Below are positions 17,015 to 26,348 of a stretch of DNA of 64,000 nucleotides, in pieces. The first letter of the stretch is position 1, and each line of letters starts with the position of its first letter. The position numbers and the translations under genes were made by a program. The notes under the pieces were generated by a model, which was not told the DNA's origin, made no database searches, and saw only the letters and a program-made list of their open reading frames with translations. Source of the stretch: CAVVAH01 sp963746175 (GTDB lineage: Bacteria; Actinomycetota; Actinomycetes; JACCUZ01); contig CAVVAH010000004.1 of the NCBI GenBank assembly GCA_963746175.1, forward strand, positions 806,001 through 870,000. The letters are read 5' to 3'.

Positions 17015-18046
17015 TTACTGGGGGCCGAGGGTGGTGTTCGTGGAGCGGAGGTCCTCGCAGGCGACGGCGACCCGGGCGGCCATGCCGGCCTCGGCGGCCT
17101 TGCCCCAGGCGCGCGGGTCGTACTGCTTCTTGTTGCCGACCTCGCCGTCGACCTTGAGCACGCCGTCGTAGTTGCTGAACATGTGGCCGGCCACCGGGCG
17201 GGTGAAGGCGTACTGGGTGTCGGTGTCGACGTTCATCTTCACGACGCCGTAGTCGAGGGTCTCCCGGATCTCCTCGAGCAGCGAGCCCGAGCCGCCGTGG
17301 AAGACCAGGTCGAACGGCTTCTCGGTGCCGAGCTTCTTGCCCACCTCGTCCTGGATCTCCTTGAGGACCGACGGCCGCAGCTTGACGTTGCCCGGCTTGT
17401 AGACGCCGTGCACGTTGCCGAACGTCGCGGCCAGGATGTAGCGGCCGACCTCGCCTGGTGCGCCGAGCACCTCGACGGTGCGCACCGCGTCGCCCGGGGT
17501 CGTGTAGAGCTTGTCGTTGATCTCGTTGTCGACGCCGTCCTCCTCGCCGCCGACCACGCCGATCTCGAGCTCCATGACGATCTTCGCCGCGGCGCACTTC
17601 TCGAGCAGCTCGCGCGCGATCTGGAGGTTCTCCTCGAGCTCGACCGCCGAGCCGTCCCACATGTGCGACTGGAACAGCGGGTTGCGTCCCTCCGCCACCC
17701 GCTGCGCGGAGATCTCGATGAGCGGCCGCATGTAGCCGTCGAGCTTGTCCTTGGGGCAGTGGTCGGTGTGCAGCGCGATCTGCACCGGGTACTTCTTCGC
17801 CACGTGGTGCGCGTACTCCGCGAGCGCCTGCGCGCCGATGACCATGTCCTTGACCGTCGGGCCGGACAGGTACTCCGCGCCGCCGGTCGACACCTGGACG
17901 ATGCCGTCGCTGCCGGCCTCGGTGAAGCCCTGCAGCGCCGCGTTCAGCGTCTGCGACGACGTGACGTTGATCGCCGGGTAGGCGAACGCGCCGGCCTTGG
18001 CGCGGTCCAGCATCTCGGCGTAGACCTCGGGGGTGGCGATGGGCAT
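17015..18046 (-). CDS. fba: class II fructose-bisphosphate aldolase
   Basis: It cleaves fructose-1,6-bisphosphate to dihydroxyacetone phosphate and glyceraldehyde-3-phosphate in glycolysis, and works in reverse in gluconeogenesis. The 343-residue protein has the zinc and catalytic motif HTDHC at residues 93-97, the GDGVDNEIN-like loop EEDGVDNEIN, and the phosphate-binding FHGGSGS and NVDTDTQYAFTRP segments of the long class IIA type. It stands alone between the nuclease unit and the flavoprotein. Length and start (MPIATPEVYAEML) agree with actinobacterial homologues. Confidence 0.97.
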   Translation of the reverse strand: MPIATPEVYAEMLDRAKAGAFAYPAINVTSSQTLNAALQGFTEAGSDGIVQVSTGGAEYLSGPTVKDMVIGAQALAEYAHHVAKKYPVQIALHTDHCPKDKLDGYMRPLIEISAQRVAEGRNPLFQSHMWDGSAVELEENLQIARELLEKCAAAKIVMELEIGVVGGEEDGVDNEINDKLYTTPGDAVRTVEVLGAPGEVGRYILAATFGNVHGVYKPGNVKLRPSVLKEIQDEVGKKLGTEKPFDLVFHGGSGSLLEEIRETLDYGVVKMNVDTDTQYAFTRPVAGHMFSNYDGVLKVDGEVGNKKQYDPRAWGKAAEAGMAARVAVACEDLRSTNTTLGPQ

Positions 18047-18190
18047 GGCGGGCTCCGTCGGTTCCGTGCCGGCTGTCGTTCAGGCTGGCTGTCGGTCAAT
18101 CCCACCACACCGGACCGTACGGCGGGAGCGGGCGGCCACGGACTGGGCCGGGGCCGCACCGAGCGGGCGTCGAGCGCGCGTCGAGCGGGC

Positions 18191-19561
18191 TCAGCCGGTT
18201 GCCGCGCGGACGGCGTCGGCGGCCTTGCGGGCGGCGATCAGGACCGGGTCCCACACCGGGGAGAACGGCGGCGCGTAGCCCAGGTCGAGCATGGCCACGT
18301 CCTCGACCGTCATCCGGTTCCACAGCGCGACGGCGAGGGTGTCGATCCGCTTCGCCGCCCCCTCGCGGCCGACGACCTGCGCGCCGAGCAGCCGGCCGGT
18401 CCGTCGTTCGGCCACCAGCTTCACCGTGATCGGCTGGGCGTCCGGGTAGTAGCCGGCGCGGGTGGTCGAGTCCACGGTCACCGTGAGCCAGCGGAAGCCG
18501 ACGACCTCGCAGTCGGCCTCCTTGAGCCCGGTGCGCGCGATCTCCAGGTCGCACACCTTGCTGACCGCGGTGCCCACGACGCCGGGGAACGTCGCGTAGC
18601 CGCCACCGAGGTTGGTGCCCAGCACGCGACCCTGCTTGTTCGCGTGCGTGCCCAGGGCGACGTGGACGCGGTTGCCGGAGATGCGGTCCAGAGACTCGAC
18701 GCAGTCGCCGGCGGCCCACACGCCTTCGCTGTCGAAGACGCGCATCTGCAGGTCGGTCACCAGGCCATCCCACCGGCCGACGGTGAGGCCCGCCTCGCGC
18801 GCCAACGTCGTCTCGGGGCCGACGCCGGTGCCGAGCACGACGAGGTCGCAGTCGAACGTCCCCTCGTCGGTGGACACCGCACGGACGTGACCGGCGTCGT
18901 CGATCTCGAAGCCGCGCAAAGTCACCGACGTGCGCACGTCGATGCCGAGACCCTCCATCGCCTCGTGCACCTGCCGGCCCATGTCCGGGTCGAGGGTGGC
19001 CATCGGCTCGGCCGACCGTGTCAGCACCGTCACCGCCAGACCACGGTTGACCATGGCCTCGGCCATCTCGATGCCGATGTAGCCGCCGCCCACGACCACC
19101 GCTCGGCGGGGCGAGCCGGCCAGCTCGTCGAGCAACCGCTGGCCGTCGTCCAGGGTCTGCACCCCGTGGATCCCGTCGGCGTCGGCCCCAGGGACGTCGG
19201 GCCGGCGCGGCCTGGCTCCAGTGGCGAGCACCAGGTGGTCGAACCCCAGCCGGTACGTCGAGCCACCGTCGCGGTCGCGCACCTCGACCTCGCGGCGTTC
19301 CATGTCGAGCGCGGTGGCCTCGGACCGCATCCGCAGGTCGATGCCGTTGGCCCGGTGCTGCTCCGCGGTGCGGCTGACGAGCCGGTCGATGGAGTCGACC
19401 TCGCCGCCGACCCAGTAGGGGATCCCGCACGCGGAGTACGACGTGTGGTGGCCCCGCTCCAGCGCCACCACCTCGAGGTCGTCGCCCCGCAGCCGTTTGG
19501 CCTGCGACGCCGCAGACATGCCGGCCGCGTCGGCCCCGACCACCACGACCCGTTCGCCCAT
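18191..19561 (-). CDS. FAD-dependent pyridine nucleotide-disulfide oxidoreductase (CoA-disulfide reductase/NADH oxidase type)
   Basis: A 456-residue flavoprotein. VVVVGADAAGMSAASQAKR is the FAD Rossmann motif; SYSACGIPYWVGG near residue 43 holds the single redox Cys typical of CoA-disulfide reductases and NADH oxidases; RAVVVGGGYIGIEMAEAM near 150 is the NAD(P)H Rossmann fold; VWAAGDCVE binds FAD; and a C-terminal dimerisation domain follows. It may reduce a low-molecular disulfide or oxygen; the substrate is unresolved. The ATG lies 7 nt after a TAGTCT box. Confidence 0.85.
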   Translation of the reverse strand: MGERVVVVGADAAGMSAASQAKRLRGDDLEVVALERGHHTSYSACGIPYWVGGEVDSIDRLVSRTAEQHRANGIDLRMRSEATALDMERREVEVRDRDGGSTYRLGFDHLVLATGARPRRPDVPGADADGIHGVQTLDDGQRLLDELAGSPRRAVVVGGGYIGIEMAEAMVNRGLAVTVLTRSAEPMATLDPDMGRQVHEAMEGLGIDVRTSVTLRGFEIDDAGHVRAVSTDEGTFDCDLVVLGTGVGPETTLAREAGLTVGRWDGLVTDLQMRVFDSEGVWAAGDCVESLDRISGNRVHVALGTHANKQGRVLGTNLGGGYATFPGVVGTAVSKVCDLEIARTGLKEADCEVVGFRWLTVTVDSTTRAGYYPDAQPITVKLVAERRTGRLLGAQVVGREGAAKRIDTLAVALWNRMTVEDVAMLDLGYAPPFSPVWDPVLIAARKAADAVRAATG

Positions 19562-19571
19562 GGTCGCGAGA

Positions 19572-20420
19572 CTACGGCGCGGGCCGCCACATCCACGGGG
19601 TCGTCGACGTCAGGGTGCGCAGCCCTAGTCGCTCAAGGATCGGGCGGCTGTCGGGTGACGCGTCGACCTGGAGGAACCGGAAGCCGCGCTCGGCTGCCTC
19701 GTCGGCGCGCCGGGACACCAGCGCCTTGTAGATGCCGCGGCCGCGGTACTCGGTCAGCGTGCCGCCGCCCCAGAGCGACGCGAAGTCGGTGCCGCGGTGG
19801 AAGTTGGCCCGTGCCGCGCAGACGACGGTGCCGTCGTCGGCGACCGCGAGCCACATCGACGTGCCCTCCGGGTCGGCGGCGATGCTCGCGGCGATGGCGG
19901 CGTTCATGCCGGTCGTGTCCTCGTCCCACACCGCCCGGCCCAGGGCGTTCACACCCTGCCAGTCCTCGGCGGCGCCGTCGGGGTCGGTCCGCAGCCGGCG
20001 GAACGCGATGCCCTCCGGCTCCGACGCAGCCGCGAGCCGGTCGCGGACCACGGCCACCTCGCCGATCACCAGCGCCTCCTCCTCGTCCGGCTGGAGGCCG
20101 TGCGCACGCAGCCGGTCGGGGAGGTCGGACGGCCGGTCGTACCCGTAGTGCTTCCACTCGAACTCGCGGCCGAGCGGCCCGAAGTGCGCGATTGCCGCCT
20201 CGATCGCCGCGTCCGCGGTCGACTCGTCGAGGTCGCACCAGAAGACGCCACCGCCCCACGCGTCGTCGCCGCCCACCGCGGTCATCCGCAGCACCGGTGC
20301 GGGGTCGTCGAGCAGCTCGACCTCGAACCCCGGCTGCGGGTCGGGCACCCGACGGATCTGCCGGTCGTACGTCGCGAGCAGCGACTCGTCGGAAAGAGCT
20401 GGCGCCGTCCTGTCGTTCAT
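19572..20420 (-). CDS. GNAT acetyltransferase
   Basis: A 282-residue protein. The N-terminal 130 residues are not obviously catalytic; the C-terminal half has SMWLAVADDGTVVCAARANF, ASLWGGGTLTEYRGRGIYKALVSRRADEAAERGFRFLQVDAS, where TEYRGRGIYKAL is the acetyl-CoA pyrophosphate loop (R/Q-x-x-G-x-G/A). It ends PILERLGLRTLTSTTPW, a standard GNAT tail. The acceptor is unknown. The ATG is 7 nt after a TAGTGT box, suggesting a leaderless mRNA. Confidence 0.8.
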   Translation of the reverse strand: MNDRTAPALSDESLLATYDRQIRRVPDPQPGFEVELLDDPAPVLRMTAVGGDDAWGGGVFWCDLDESTADAAIEAAIAHFGPLGREFEWKHYGYDRPSDLPDRLRAHGLQPDEEEALVIGEVAVVRDRLAAASEPEGIAFRRLRTDPDGAAEDWQGVNALGRAVWDEDTTGMNAAIAASIAADPEGTSMWLAVADDGTVVCAARANFHRGTDFASLWGGGTLTEYRGRGIYKALVSRRADEAAERGFRFLQVDASPDSRPILERLGLRTLTSTTPWMWRPAP

Positions 20421-20502
20421 CCTGCTGACACTAGGGACCTGACCCGCCGCGGGCACGCGCGATACGTCCCGGCGGAGGAGCAGCTCACGCACCGACGGGC
20501 GC

Positions 20503-21135
20503 TCAGATCGGGTGGCCGAGCACGTGCTGGCGGACCCAGGCGTGCATGGCGACGGCGGCCGCGGCGCCGGCGTTGATCGACCGGGTCGAGCCGAACTGCG
20601 CGACCGACACGACGGTCGAGGCGTGGGCCCGCGCAGCCCCGGAGAGGCCTGGTCCTTCCTGGCCGAAGAGAAGCACGCACGCTCGCGGCAGCCGGGTCGA
20701 CTCCAGCGGCACCGAGCCAGGCAGGTTGTCGACCCCGACCACCGGGAGCGACTCGGTTGCGGCCCACGCGGCCAGCTCCTCGACGTCGGCGTGGTGCCGG
20801 ACGTGCTGGTAGCGGTCGGTGACCATCGCGCCGCGCCGGTTCCAGCGCCGGTTGCCCACGACGTGCACCTCGCGGGCGAGGAACGCGTTCGCCGTCCGCA
20901 CGACGGACCCGATGTTGAAGTCGTGCTGCCAGTTCTCGACGGCGACGTGGAAGTCGTGGCGCCGTGAGTCGAGGTCGGCGACGACCGCCTCGCGGCGCCA
21001 GTACCGGTAGCGGTCCACGACGTTGCGCCGGTCGCCGTTCTCGAGCAGCTCGGGGTCGTAGCGCGGGTCGTCCGGCCAGGGCCCCGGCCACGGCCCGACG
21101 CCCACGCCGACCACGTCCGCGCCGACCTCGTCCAC
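20503..21135 (-). CDS. SpoU-type RNA 2'-O-methyltransferase
   Basis: A 210-residue SPOUT enzyme that transfers a methyl group from S-adenosylmethionine to a ribose 2'-OH of tRNA or rRNA. The three motifs are present: NIGSVVRTANAF near residue 75 (catalytic Arg), VLLFGQEGPGLS near 155, and STRSINAGAAAAVAMHAW near 190, which form the knotted cofactor site. The N-terminus is short, with no extra RNA-binding domain. The GTG is 7 nt after a TAGGGT box. The divergent neighbour is a DedA gene. Confidence 0.88.
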   Translation of the reverse strand: MDEVGADVVGVGVGPWPGPWPDDPRYDPELLENGDRRNVVDRYRYWRREAVVADLDSRRHDFHVAVENWQHDFNIGSVVRTANAFLAREVHVVGNRRWNRRGAMVTDRYQHVRHHADVEELAAWAATESLPVVGVDNLPGSVPLESTRLPRACVLLFGQEGPGLSGAARAHASTVVSVAQFGSTRSINAGAAAAVAMHAWVRQHVLGHPI

Positions 21136-21170
21136 GCGGTGAACCCTAGGCCGCGCCCTACAGTCGGCAG

Positions 21171-21806
21171 GTGCACGCGGTCCTGGACGTCCTGCCGGAC
21201 CTGTCGCCGGACCTCGACACCCTGACCGCTACGGCGGTCTACGTCGTCGTGCTCGGCTTCGTCTTCGCCGAGTCCGGCCTGCTCGTCGGATTCTTCCTGC
21301 CGGGCGACACGATCCTGTTCGGCGCCGGGGTGGTGTCCGGCCACCCGGGCTCGGGGGTGTCGATCGCGCTGCTCGCACCGGCCGCCTTCGCGGCAGCGGT
21401 CGCCGGCGACTCGGTCGGCTACGCCCTGGGCAGCCGCCTCGGCCGCGGCCGCCTCGAGCAGCGGGTCGAGGCCGGTCGGCTGGAACGACGCCACCTCGAG
21501 CGGGCCGACGCGTTCTTCGTCCGGTGGGGCTGGTGGGCCGTCGTCGTCGCGCGCTGGGTCCCGTGGATCCGCACGTTCACGCCGGTACTCGCGGGCGCCA
21601 GCCGGATGGCGTACGGCCGGTTCCTGTCGGCGAACGTCGCCGGCGCGCTCTGCTGGGCCGTCGGCCTCACGGTGCTCGGACACGTCGCGGCGTCGGAGCC
21701 GGCGCTGCGGCACGCGTCGTACGTCGTCGCGGCGCTGTTCGTCGGTGGCTCGGTCGTCGCGGGTGTCGTCGGCTGGGTCCGACGTCGGCGGCTCGCCAGG
21801 CAGTAG
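21171..21806 (+). CDS. DedA family membrane protein (first copy)
   Basis: A 211-residue polytopic protein with the DedA/VTT-domain signature: FVFAESGLLVGFFLPGDTILFGAG near residue 35, a GDSVGYALGSRLG segment, FVRWGWWAVVVARWVPWIRTFTPVLAGASRM with the conserved Arg pair, and a C-terminal helix pair. DedA proteins act in membrane lipid homeostasis and undecaprenyl-phosphate or phospholipid flipping. The GTG lies 6 nt after a TACAGT box. A second DedA gene follows 600 bp downstream with one gene between. Confidence 0.88.
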   Translation: MHAVLDVLPDLSPDLDTLTATAVYVVVLGFVFAESGLLVGFFLPGDTILFGAGVVSGHPGSGVSIALLAPAAFAAAVAGDSVGYALGSRLGRGRLEQRVEAGRLERRHLERADAFFVRWGWWAVVVARWVPWIRTFTPVLAGASRMAYGRFLSANVAGALCWAVGLTVLGHVAASEPALRHASYVVAALFVGGSVVAGVVGWVRRRRLARQ

Positions 21807-21816
21807 CGTCGCTGGC

Positions 21817-22332
21817 GTGGGCCGACACACGACCCCGGGCAGCGGAACTCCGGAACCTGACCGCGGGTTCTGGGTGCGACTTGCCGTCGCGGCCGTCGTC
21901 CTGGTCCTGGTCGGCAGCTACGCCGTGCTGAGGTTCACCGGCGGCGACGACGGCGTCCAGACGGCCGGCGAGCCCACCGGGAGCTCCACGCCGTCGTCGA
22001 CGACGAGCAGCGGCGCCGCGGCTCCCAGCAGCTCGGCTCCGGCCGCGTCGCCGTCGGCCTCGCCGTCGACCACGTCGGCCGCCACGCCGGCGAAGCGGCC
22101 ACCCACGCTGGCGTTCACCGTGAAGTACCCGGCGTACATCACCGTGCGCGTGCCCGGCGGCGTGTCGCTGGTGTCGAAGCTCTTCAAGGCCGGCGCCAAG
22201 GCGTCGTACGACAAGAAGGTGCTGCAGGTCGTCAACGGCCGGCCGGCCGCGGTGCGGTTCGTCGTCAACGGCAAGCCTCGCAAGCCGGGTCCGTCCGGCC
22301 AGACCGAGGTCTTCACCGTCCGCCGGAAGTGA
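21817..22332 (+). CDS. single-pass membrane protein with RodZ-C-terminal-like (DUF4115-like) domain
   Basis: A 171-residue protein: short cytoplasmic N-terminus, one membrane helix (FWVRLAVAAVVLVLVGSYAVL), a Ser/Thr/Ala/Pro-rich linker of about 50 residues, then an extracellular domain, FTVKYPAYITVRVPGG...LFKAGAKASYDKKVLQVVNGRPAAVRFVVNGKP...GPSGQTEVFTV. The pattern of a strand, GxxxxY/F, NG-AxxVxF-VNG matches the C-terminal domain of RodZ, by my reading, though the RodZ HTH is missing. A GTG 7 nt after a TAGCGT box is used as start. It sits between two DedA genes. Confidence 0.65.
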   Translation: MGRHTTPGSGTPEPDRGFWVRLAVAAVVLVLVGSYAVLRFTGGDDGVQTAGEPTGSSTPSSTTSSGAAAPSSSAPAASPSASPSTTSAATPAKRPPTLAFTVKYPAYITVRVPGGVSLVSKLFKAGAKASYDKKVLQVVNGRPAAVRFVVNGKPRKPGPSGQTEVFTVRRK

Positions 22333-22388
22333 CGGACCCGGGGGCGGCGGTCAGTTCGCGTACAGGTACCGCTGGGTAGCCTCAGGCG

Positions 22389-23024
22389 GTGCAGACGCTG
22401 ACCGTCACGGCCCTCGGCCCGTCCTGGCTCGACCCCAACTCGATCGTGACGGACTTCGGTCTGCTGGGGGTCACGTTGATCCTCTTCGCCGAGTGCGGGC
22501 TGCTCGTCGGCTTCTTCCTCCCGGGCGACACGCTGCTGTTCGCCGCGGGGGTCCTGGTCAAGAAGGGCACCTTCGACCAGCCGCTGTGGCTGGTCATCGC
22601 CGTCGAGGCGGTCGCCGCCATCGTCGGCAACCTGGTCGGCTACGAGATCGGCCGCCGCGGTGGACCGGCCGTCTTCAACAAGCCGGACTCCCGCCTGTTC
22701 AAGCCGGACTACGTCGAGCGCACCCAGGCGTTCTTCGACCGCTACGGCGCCCTCGCGATCGTGCTCGGCCGGTTCGTGCCAGTGGTGCGCACGTTCATCA
22801 CCGTGATGGCCGGCGCCGGCCGGATGCAGTTCCGCACCTACGCGACGTACACCGTGCTGGGCGGCCTGCTGTGGACCGTCTCGGTGACGATGCTCGGCTA
22901 CTTCCTCGGCAACGTCGCCTTCATCGCCGACAACATCGAGCTGTTGCTCCTCGCCGGCGTCCTGGTCTCGGTCGTCCCGGTCGGGTTCGGCCTGATCCGG
23001 CACACCCGGTCGTCACGGAGCTGA
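22389..23024 (+). CDS. DedA family membrane protein (second copy)
   Basis: A 211-residue DedA paralogue of the 21171 gene: FAECGLLVGFFLPGDTLLFAAG, GNLVGYEIGRRGG, and FFDRYGALAIVLGRFVPVVRTFITVMAGAGRMQFRTY contain the same conserved features, including the acidic residue in the first motif and the RFVPxxRTF Arg residues. It is predicted to have five or six membrane spans. Its GTG lies 6 nt after a TAGCCT box, so it probably has its own promoter rather than reading through from the RodZ-like gene. Confidence 0.9.
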   Translation: MQTLTVTALGPSWLDPNSIVTDFGLLGVTLILFAECGLLVGFFLPGDTLLFAAGVLVKKGTFDQPLWLVIAVEAVAAIVGNLVGYEIGRRGGPAVFNKPDSRLFKPDYVERTQAFFDRYGALAIVLGRFVPVVRTFITVMAGAGRMQFRTYATYTVLGGLLWTVSVTMLGYFLGNVAFIADNIELLLLAGVLVSVVPVGFGLIRHTRSSRS

Positions 23025-23043
23025 CCGGCCGGCCGCCCGTACG

Positions 23044-23616
23044 TCAGGAGAAGTCGACGGTCGGTGCGGCGCGGACCGCCTCGTCCTCGACCTCGAAGTA
23101 CTCCTCCTTGTGGAAGCCGAACGAGCTCGCCACCAGGTTGGAGGGGAACGACTCGACGCGGGTGTTCAAGGCCCGCACGTTGGCGTTGTAGAAGCGCCGG
23201 CCGGCGGCGATCCGGTCCTCGGTCTCGGCGAGCTGCTGCTGGAGCTCGAGGAAGTTGGTGCTCGCCTTGAGGTCGGGGTAGGCCTCGGCGACCGCGAACA
23301 GCCGGCCCAGCGCCTGACCGAGAACGCCTTCCTGGCGCCCCTGCTCGGCGGGTGACGAGCCGGGGCTCGCCGCTGCGGCGCGGGCCTTGGTGACGGCGTC
23401 GAAGACCTCGCGCTCGTGCGTCGCGTAGCCCTTGACGGTCTCGACCAGGTTGGGGATCAGGTCGTGCCGGCGCTTGAGCTCGACGTCGATCTGGCGCCAC
23501 GACTCCTGCACCAGGTTCCGCTGCGAGACGAAGCGGTTGTAGGCGATGACGACGTAGATCGCGAGGAGCACGACCACTGCCAGGACGATCCACACCACGG
23601 TCATGCCTGTGAGCAT
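23044..23616 (-). CDS. LemA family protein
   Basis: About 190 residues (186 if the second ATG at 23604 is used). One N-terminal membrane helix (VVWIVLAVVVLLAIYVVIAYN) leads into the LemA helical bundle: NRFVSQRNLVQESWRQIDVELKRRHDLIPNLVETVKGYATHE, then LKASTNFLELQQQLAETEDRIAAGRRFYNANVRALNTRVESFPSNLVA. LemA proteins are surface-anchored and of unclear role, often beside membrane or protease genes. The next gene downstream, a membrane protein of unknown family, is on the same strand just before it. Confidence 0.9.
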   Translation of the reverse strand: MLTGMTVVWIVLAVVVLLAIYVVIAYNRFVSQRNLVQESWRQIDVELKRRHDLIPNLVETVKGYATHEREVFDAVTKARAAAASPGSSPAEQGRQEGVLGQALGRLFAVAEAYPDLKASTNFLELQQQLAETEDRIAAGRRFYNANVRALNTRVESFPSNLVASSFGFHKEEYFEVEDEAVRAAPTVDFS

Positions 23617-23637
23617 AGGGATCGCCCACCCCAGTTG

Positions 23638-24321
23638 TCAGACGTCGCCGCCGTGGTCCTTCCAGACGAAGGTCGGGATCCCGGCGTGCACGGCGCCGAG
23701 CACCGCACACGTCTTGACCACCTCGGCCGGGTCGAGCCGGCCCTCGGCGAACCCGACCAGGTCCGAGCCGCAGGTGCGCCAGCCCTCGGCGTCCATGCTG
23801 ATCAGGTACTGCATCGTGCGCGGCGTGAGGACGTCGCTGGCCAGCTTGGCCGACGTCGCGCTGACCCGGAACTTCCGGTTGAAGTCCTCGCTCTCCAGGT
23901 CGATGTCCTGCACCAGCCCGACGGCACCGGCCATCCGGTCCATCACGCCCTCGCGCTGCACCTCGACCCGGCCGAGGTAGCCCTGCATCGGCACCACGGT
24001 GACGGCCCAGTGGTGCGTGCTCGTGGTGCGGTTGCCCTTCGAGTCGGTGGAGTGCGTCTGGTACGAGAAGTCGAACGCCGTGAACGGCCGGCCGGACTCG
24101 GTGCCGGAGAGCACGTTGCGCGCCCGCTGGTGGTCGCCCTTGCCGAACGGCGTACCCGGCCACCGGTCGCACAGCGCCGGCACCTCGGCCGTGTACTGCC
24201 AGCCGCGGTTGCGTGCGAACTGCAGCATCCGCTCGCGGCGCTTCTGCTCCAGCAGGTAGCCACCGACGGCGACCGCGACGGCGCCGAGACCGAAGAGGAC
24301 GAAGAGCAGGGTGCTGGACAT
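23638..24321 (-). CDS. hypothetical single-pass membrane protein
   Basis: A 227-residue protein: an N-terminal membrane helix (LLFVLFGLGAVAVAVGGYLL) and a cytoplasmic domain starting RMLQFARNRGWQYTAEVPAL. The domain has the phrase FGKGDHQRARNVLSGTESGRPFTAFDFSYQTHS and a HHWAVTVVPMQG strand, a pattern seen in uncharacterised actinobacterial proteins. It ends 22 bp before the LemA start on the same strand, so the two may form an operon that could also include pyrE upstream (gap 10 bp). Function unknown. Confidence 0.7.
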   Translation of the reverse strand: MSSTLLFVLFGLGAVAVAVGGYLLEQKRRERMLQFARNRGWQYTAEVPALCDRWPGTPFGKGDHQRARNVLSGTESGRPFTAFDFSYQTHSTDSKGNRTTSTHHWAVTVVPMQGYLGRVEVQREGVMDRMAGAVGLVQDIDLESEDFNRKFRVSATSAKLASDVLTPRTMQYLISMDAEGWRTCGSDLVGFAEGRLDPAEVVKTCAVLGAVHAGIPTFVWKDHGGDV

Positions 24322-24331
24322 GAGGCCGCGG

Positions 24332-24868
24332 TCAGTCGAGCCCGAGGTCGTCGAGCTGGTACGCCGCCCGGTAGGTCAGGCCCTCGGCCTCGACCTTGCC
24401 CGCGGCGCCACGCTCGACGATGACGGCGACGCCGACCACCTCGGCACCGGCCTCGCGCAGGGCGTGCACCGCGGTGAGCACCGAGCCACCGGTCGTCGAC
24501 GTGTCCTCGACGGCCAGCACGCGGCGACCGGTGACGTCCGGCCCCTCGATCCGGCGCTGCAACCCGTGCGCCTTGCCCTCCTTGCGCACCACGAACGCGT
24601 CCAGCCGGCGACCGCGAGCGGCTGCCGCGTGCAGCATCGCGGTGGCCACCGGGTCGGCACCGAGGGTCAGCCCGCCGACCGCGTCGTAGTCGAGGTCCTC
24701 GGTGAGGTCGAGCATCACCTGGCCGACCAGCGGCGCCGCCGCGGCGTCGAGGGTGATGCGGCGGAGGTCCACGTAGTAGTCCGCCTCCCGGCCCGAGGAG
24801 AGCACCACCCGGCCGTGCACGACGGCCTTGTCGGTGATCTGGGTCAGCAGGTCGTCGCGCGCAGTCAT
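24332..24868 (-). CDS. pyrE: orotate phosphoribosyltransferase
   Basis: It joins orotate to PRPP to give orotidine monophosphate in pyrimidine synthesis. The 178-residue protein has family length and the PRPP-binding signature VLAVEDTSTTGGSVLTAV near residues 117-134, together with the VVRKEGKAHG loop near 92 that closes on the active site and the LSSGREADYYVDLRR substrate segment near 23. The ATG lies 7 nt after a TAGCAT box. Confidence 0.95.
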   Translation of the reverse strand: MTARDDLLTQITDKAVVHGRVVLSSGREADYYVDLRRITLDAAAAPLVGQVMLDLTEDLDYDAVGGLTLGADPVATAMLHAAAARGRRLDAFVVRKEGKAHGLQRRIEGPDVTGRRVLAVEDTSTTGGSVLTAVHALREAGAEVVGVAVIVERGAAGKVEAEGLTYRAAYQLDDLGLD

Positions 24869-24925
24869 GGTCGCGATGCTAGGGCGTGTCTCCCCACCCG
24901 CTCTCGACCAGTGAGCGTGTCGAGG

Positions 24926-25000
24926 CGCCCGATCCGGCGAGGCGGAGGAGCCCCGCGTAGCGGTGTTCTACGCGGGGCGAACGACAACGCCGTCGGGCGG
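24926..25000. repeat. nested palindromic repeat upstream of the RidA gene
   Basis: CCCCGCGTA (24951-24959) and TACGCGGGG (24969-24977) form a 9-bp stem with a 9-nt loop. Outside these lie CGCCCGA...CGGCG (from 24926) and CGCCG-TCGGGCG (to about 25000), which also pair. The whole is a nested inverted repeat in the 247-bp gap between pyrE and the RidA gene. It resembles REP-type elements. Confidence 0.55.
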
Positions 25001-25115
25001 GATGCATCGGCGCGCGAGCCGTGATGGGGTGGGGCTACGCGCCCTAGGACAGTGTGGTGCGCCGCCCGCCGGCGTAGACGACGACCCGCCAGCCGCAGCC
25101 TCGAGGAGCCCACCG

Positions 25116-25538
25116 ATGCCCACGCACGAACGCCTCACCGCACCCGACGGGCTGGCCCCCGGCAACGGCTACTCGCACGCGGTCGTCACCAGCGGCCGCA
25201 CGGCATACGTCTCGGGACAGGTCGCGCTGGACGCCTCGGGCAACCTGGTCGGCGGTGACGACGTCGGCGCGCAGACCGAGCAGTGCCTGGCCAACGTCCG
25301 CCGGGTGCTCGACGGCCTCGGCGTGACCTGGGCCGACGTCGCGAAGCTCGGCTGGTACGTCGTGGACGCGAGCCAGGTGCAGGAGGTGCGCGACGCGCGG
25401 GACGGCGTCCTGCGGCCGGCGCTCGGCGACCAGCCCAACCCGGCGAGCACGCTGGTGCAGGTCGCTGCCCTGTTCCGGCCGGACCTGCTGGTCGAGGTCG
25501 ACGCGGTCGTGGCGCTGCCGGGTCCCTGGGGTGCCTGA
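25116..25538 (+). CDS. RidA family (Rid/YjgF) protein
   Basis: A 140-residue protein of the Rid superfamily, members of which hydrolyse reactive enamine and imine intermediates made by PLP enzymes. It shows GNGYSHAVVTSGRTAYVSGQVALDASGNLVGGDDVGAQTEQCLANV and ends with a strand near LVEVDAVVALPGP. The catalytic Arg expected near residue 105 in RidA proper is not evident in the stretch AALFRPDLLVEVDAV, so it may be a Rid subfamily with another role. GAGGAG lies 7-8 nt before the ATG. It overlaps or abuts the following hydrolase gene. Confidence 0.85.
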   Translation: MPTHERLTAPDGLAPGNGYSHAVVTSGRTAYVSGQVALDASGNLVGGDDVGAQTEQCLANVRRVLDGLGVTWADVAKLGWYVVDASQVQEVRDARDGVLRPALGDQPNPASTLVQVAALFRPDLLVEVDAVVALPGPWGA

Positions 25539-25545
25539 GGCCGGC

Positions 25546-26348
<803 letters not shown>

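Noticed and set aside
16526..20428. A very long plus-strand open frame antisense to fba and the flavoprotein
   Set aside because: It is an Arg/Asp/Gly-rich shadow caused by GC-rich third positions; the minus strand encodes clear enzymes over the same DNA.
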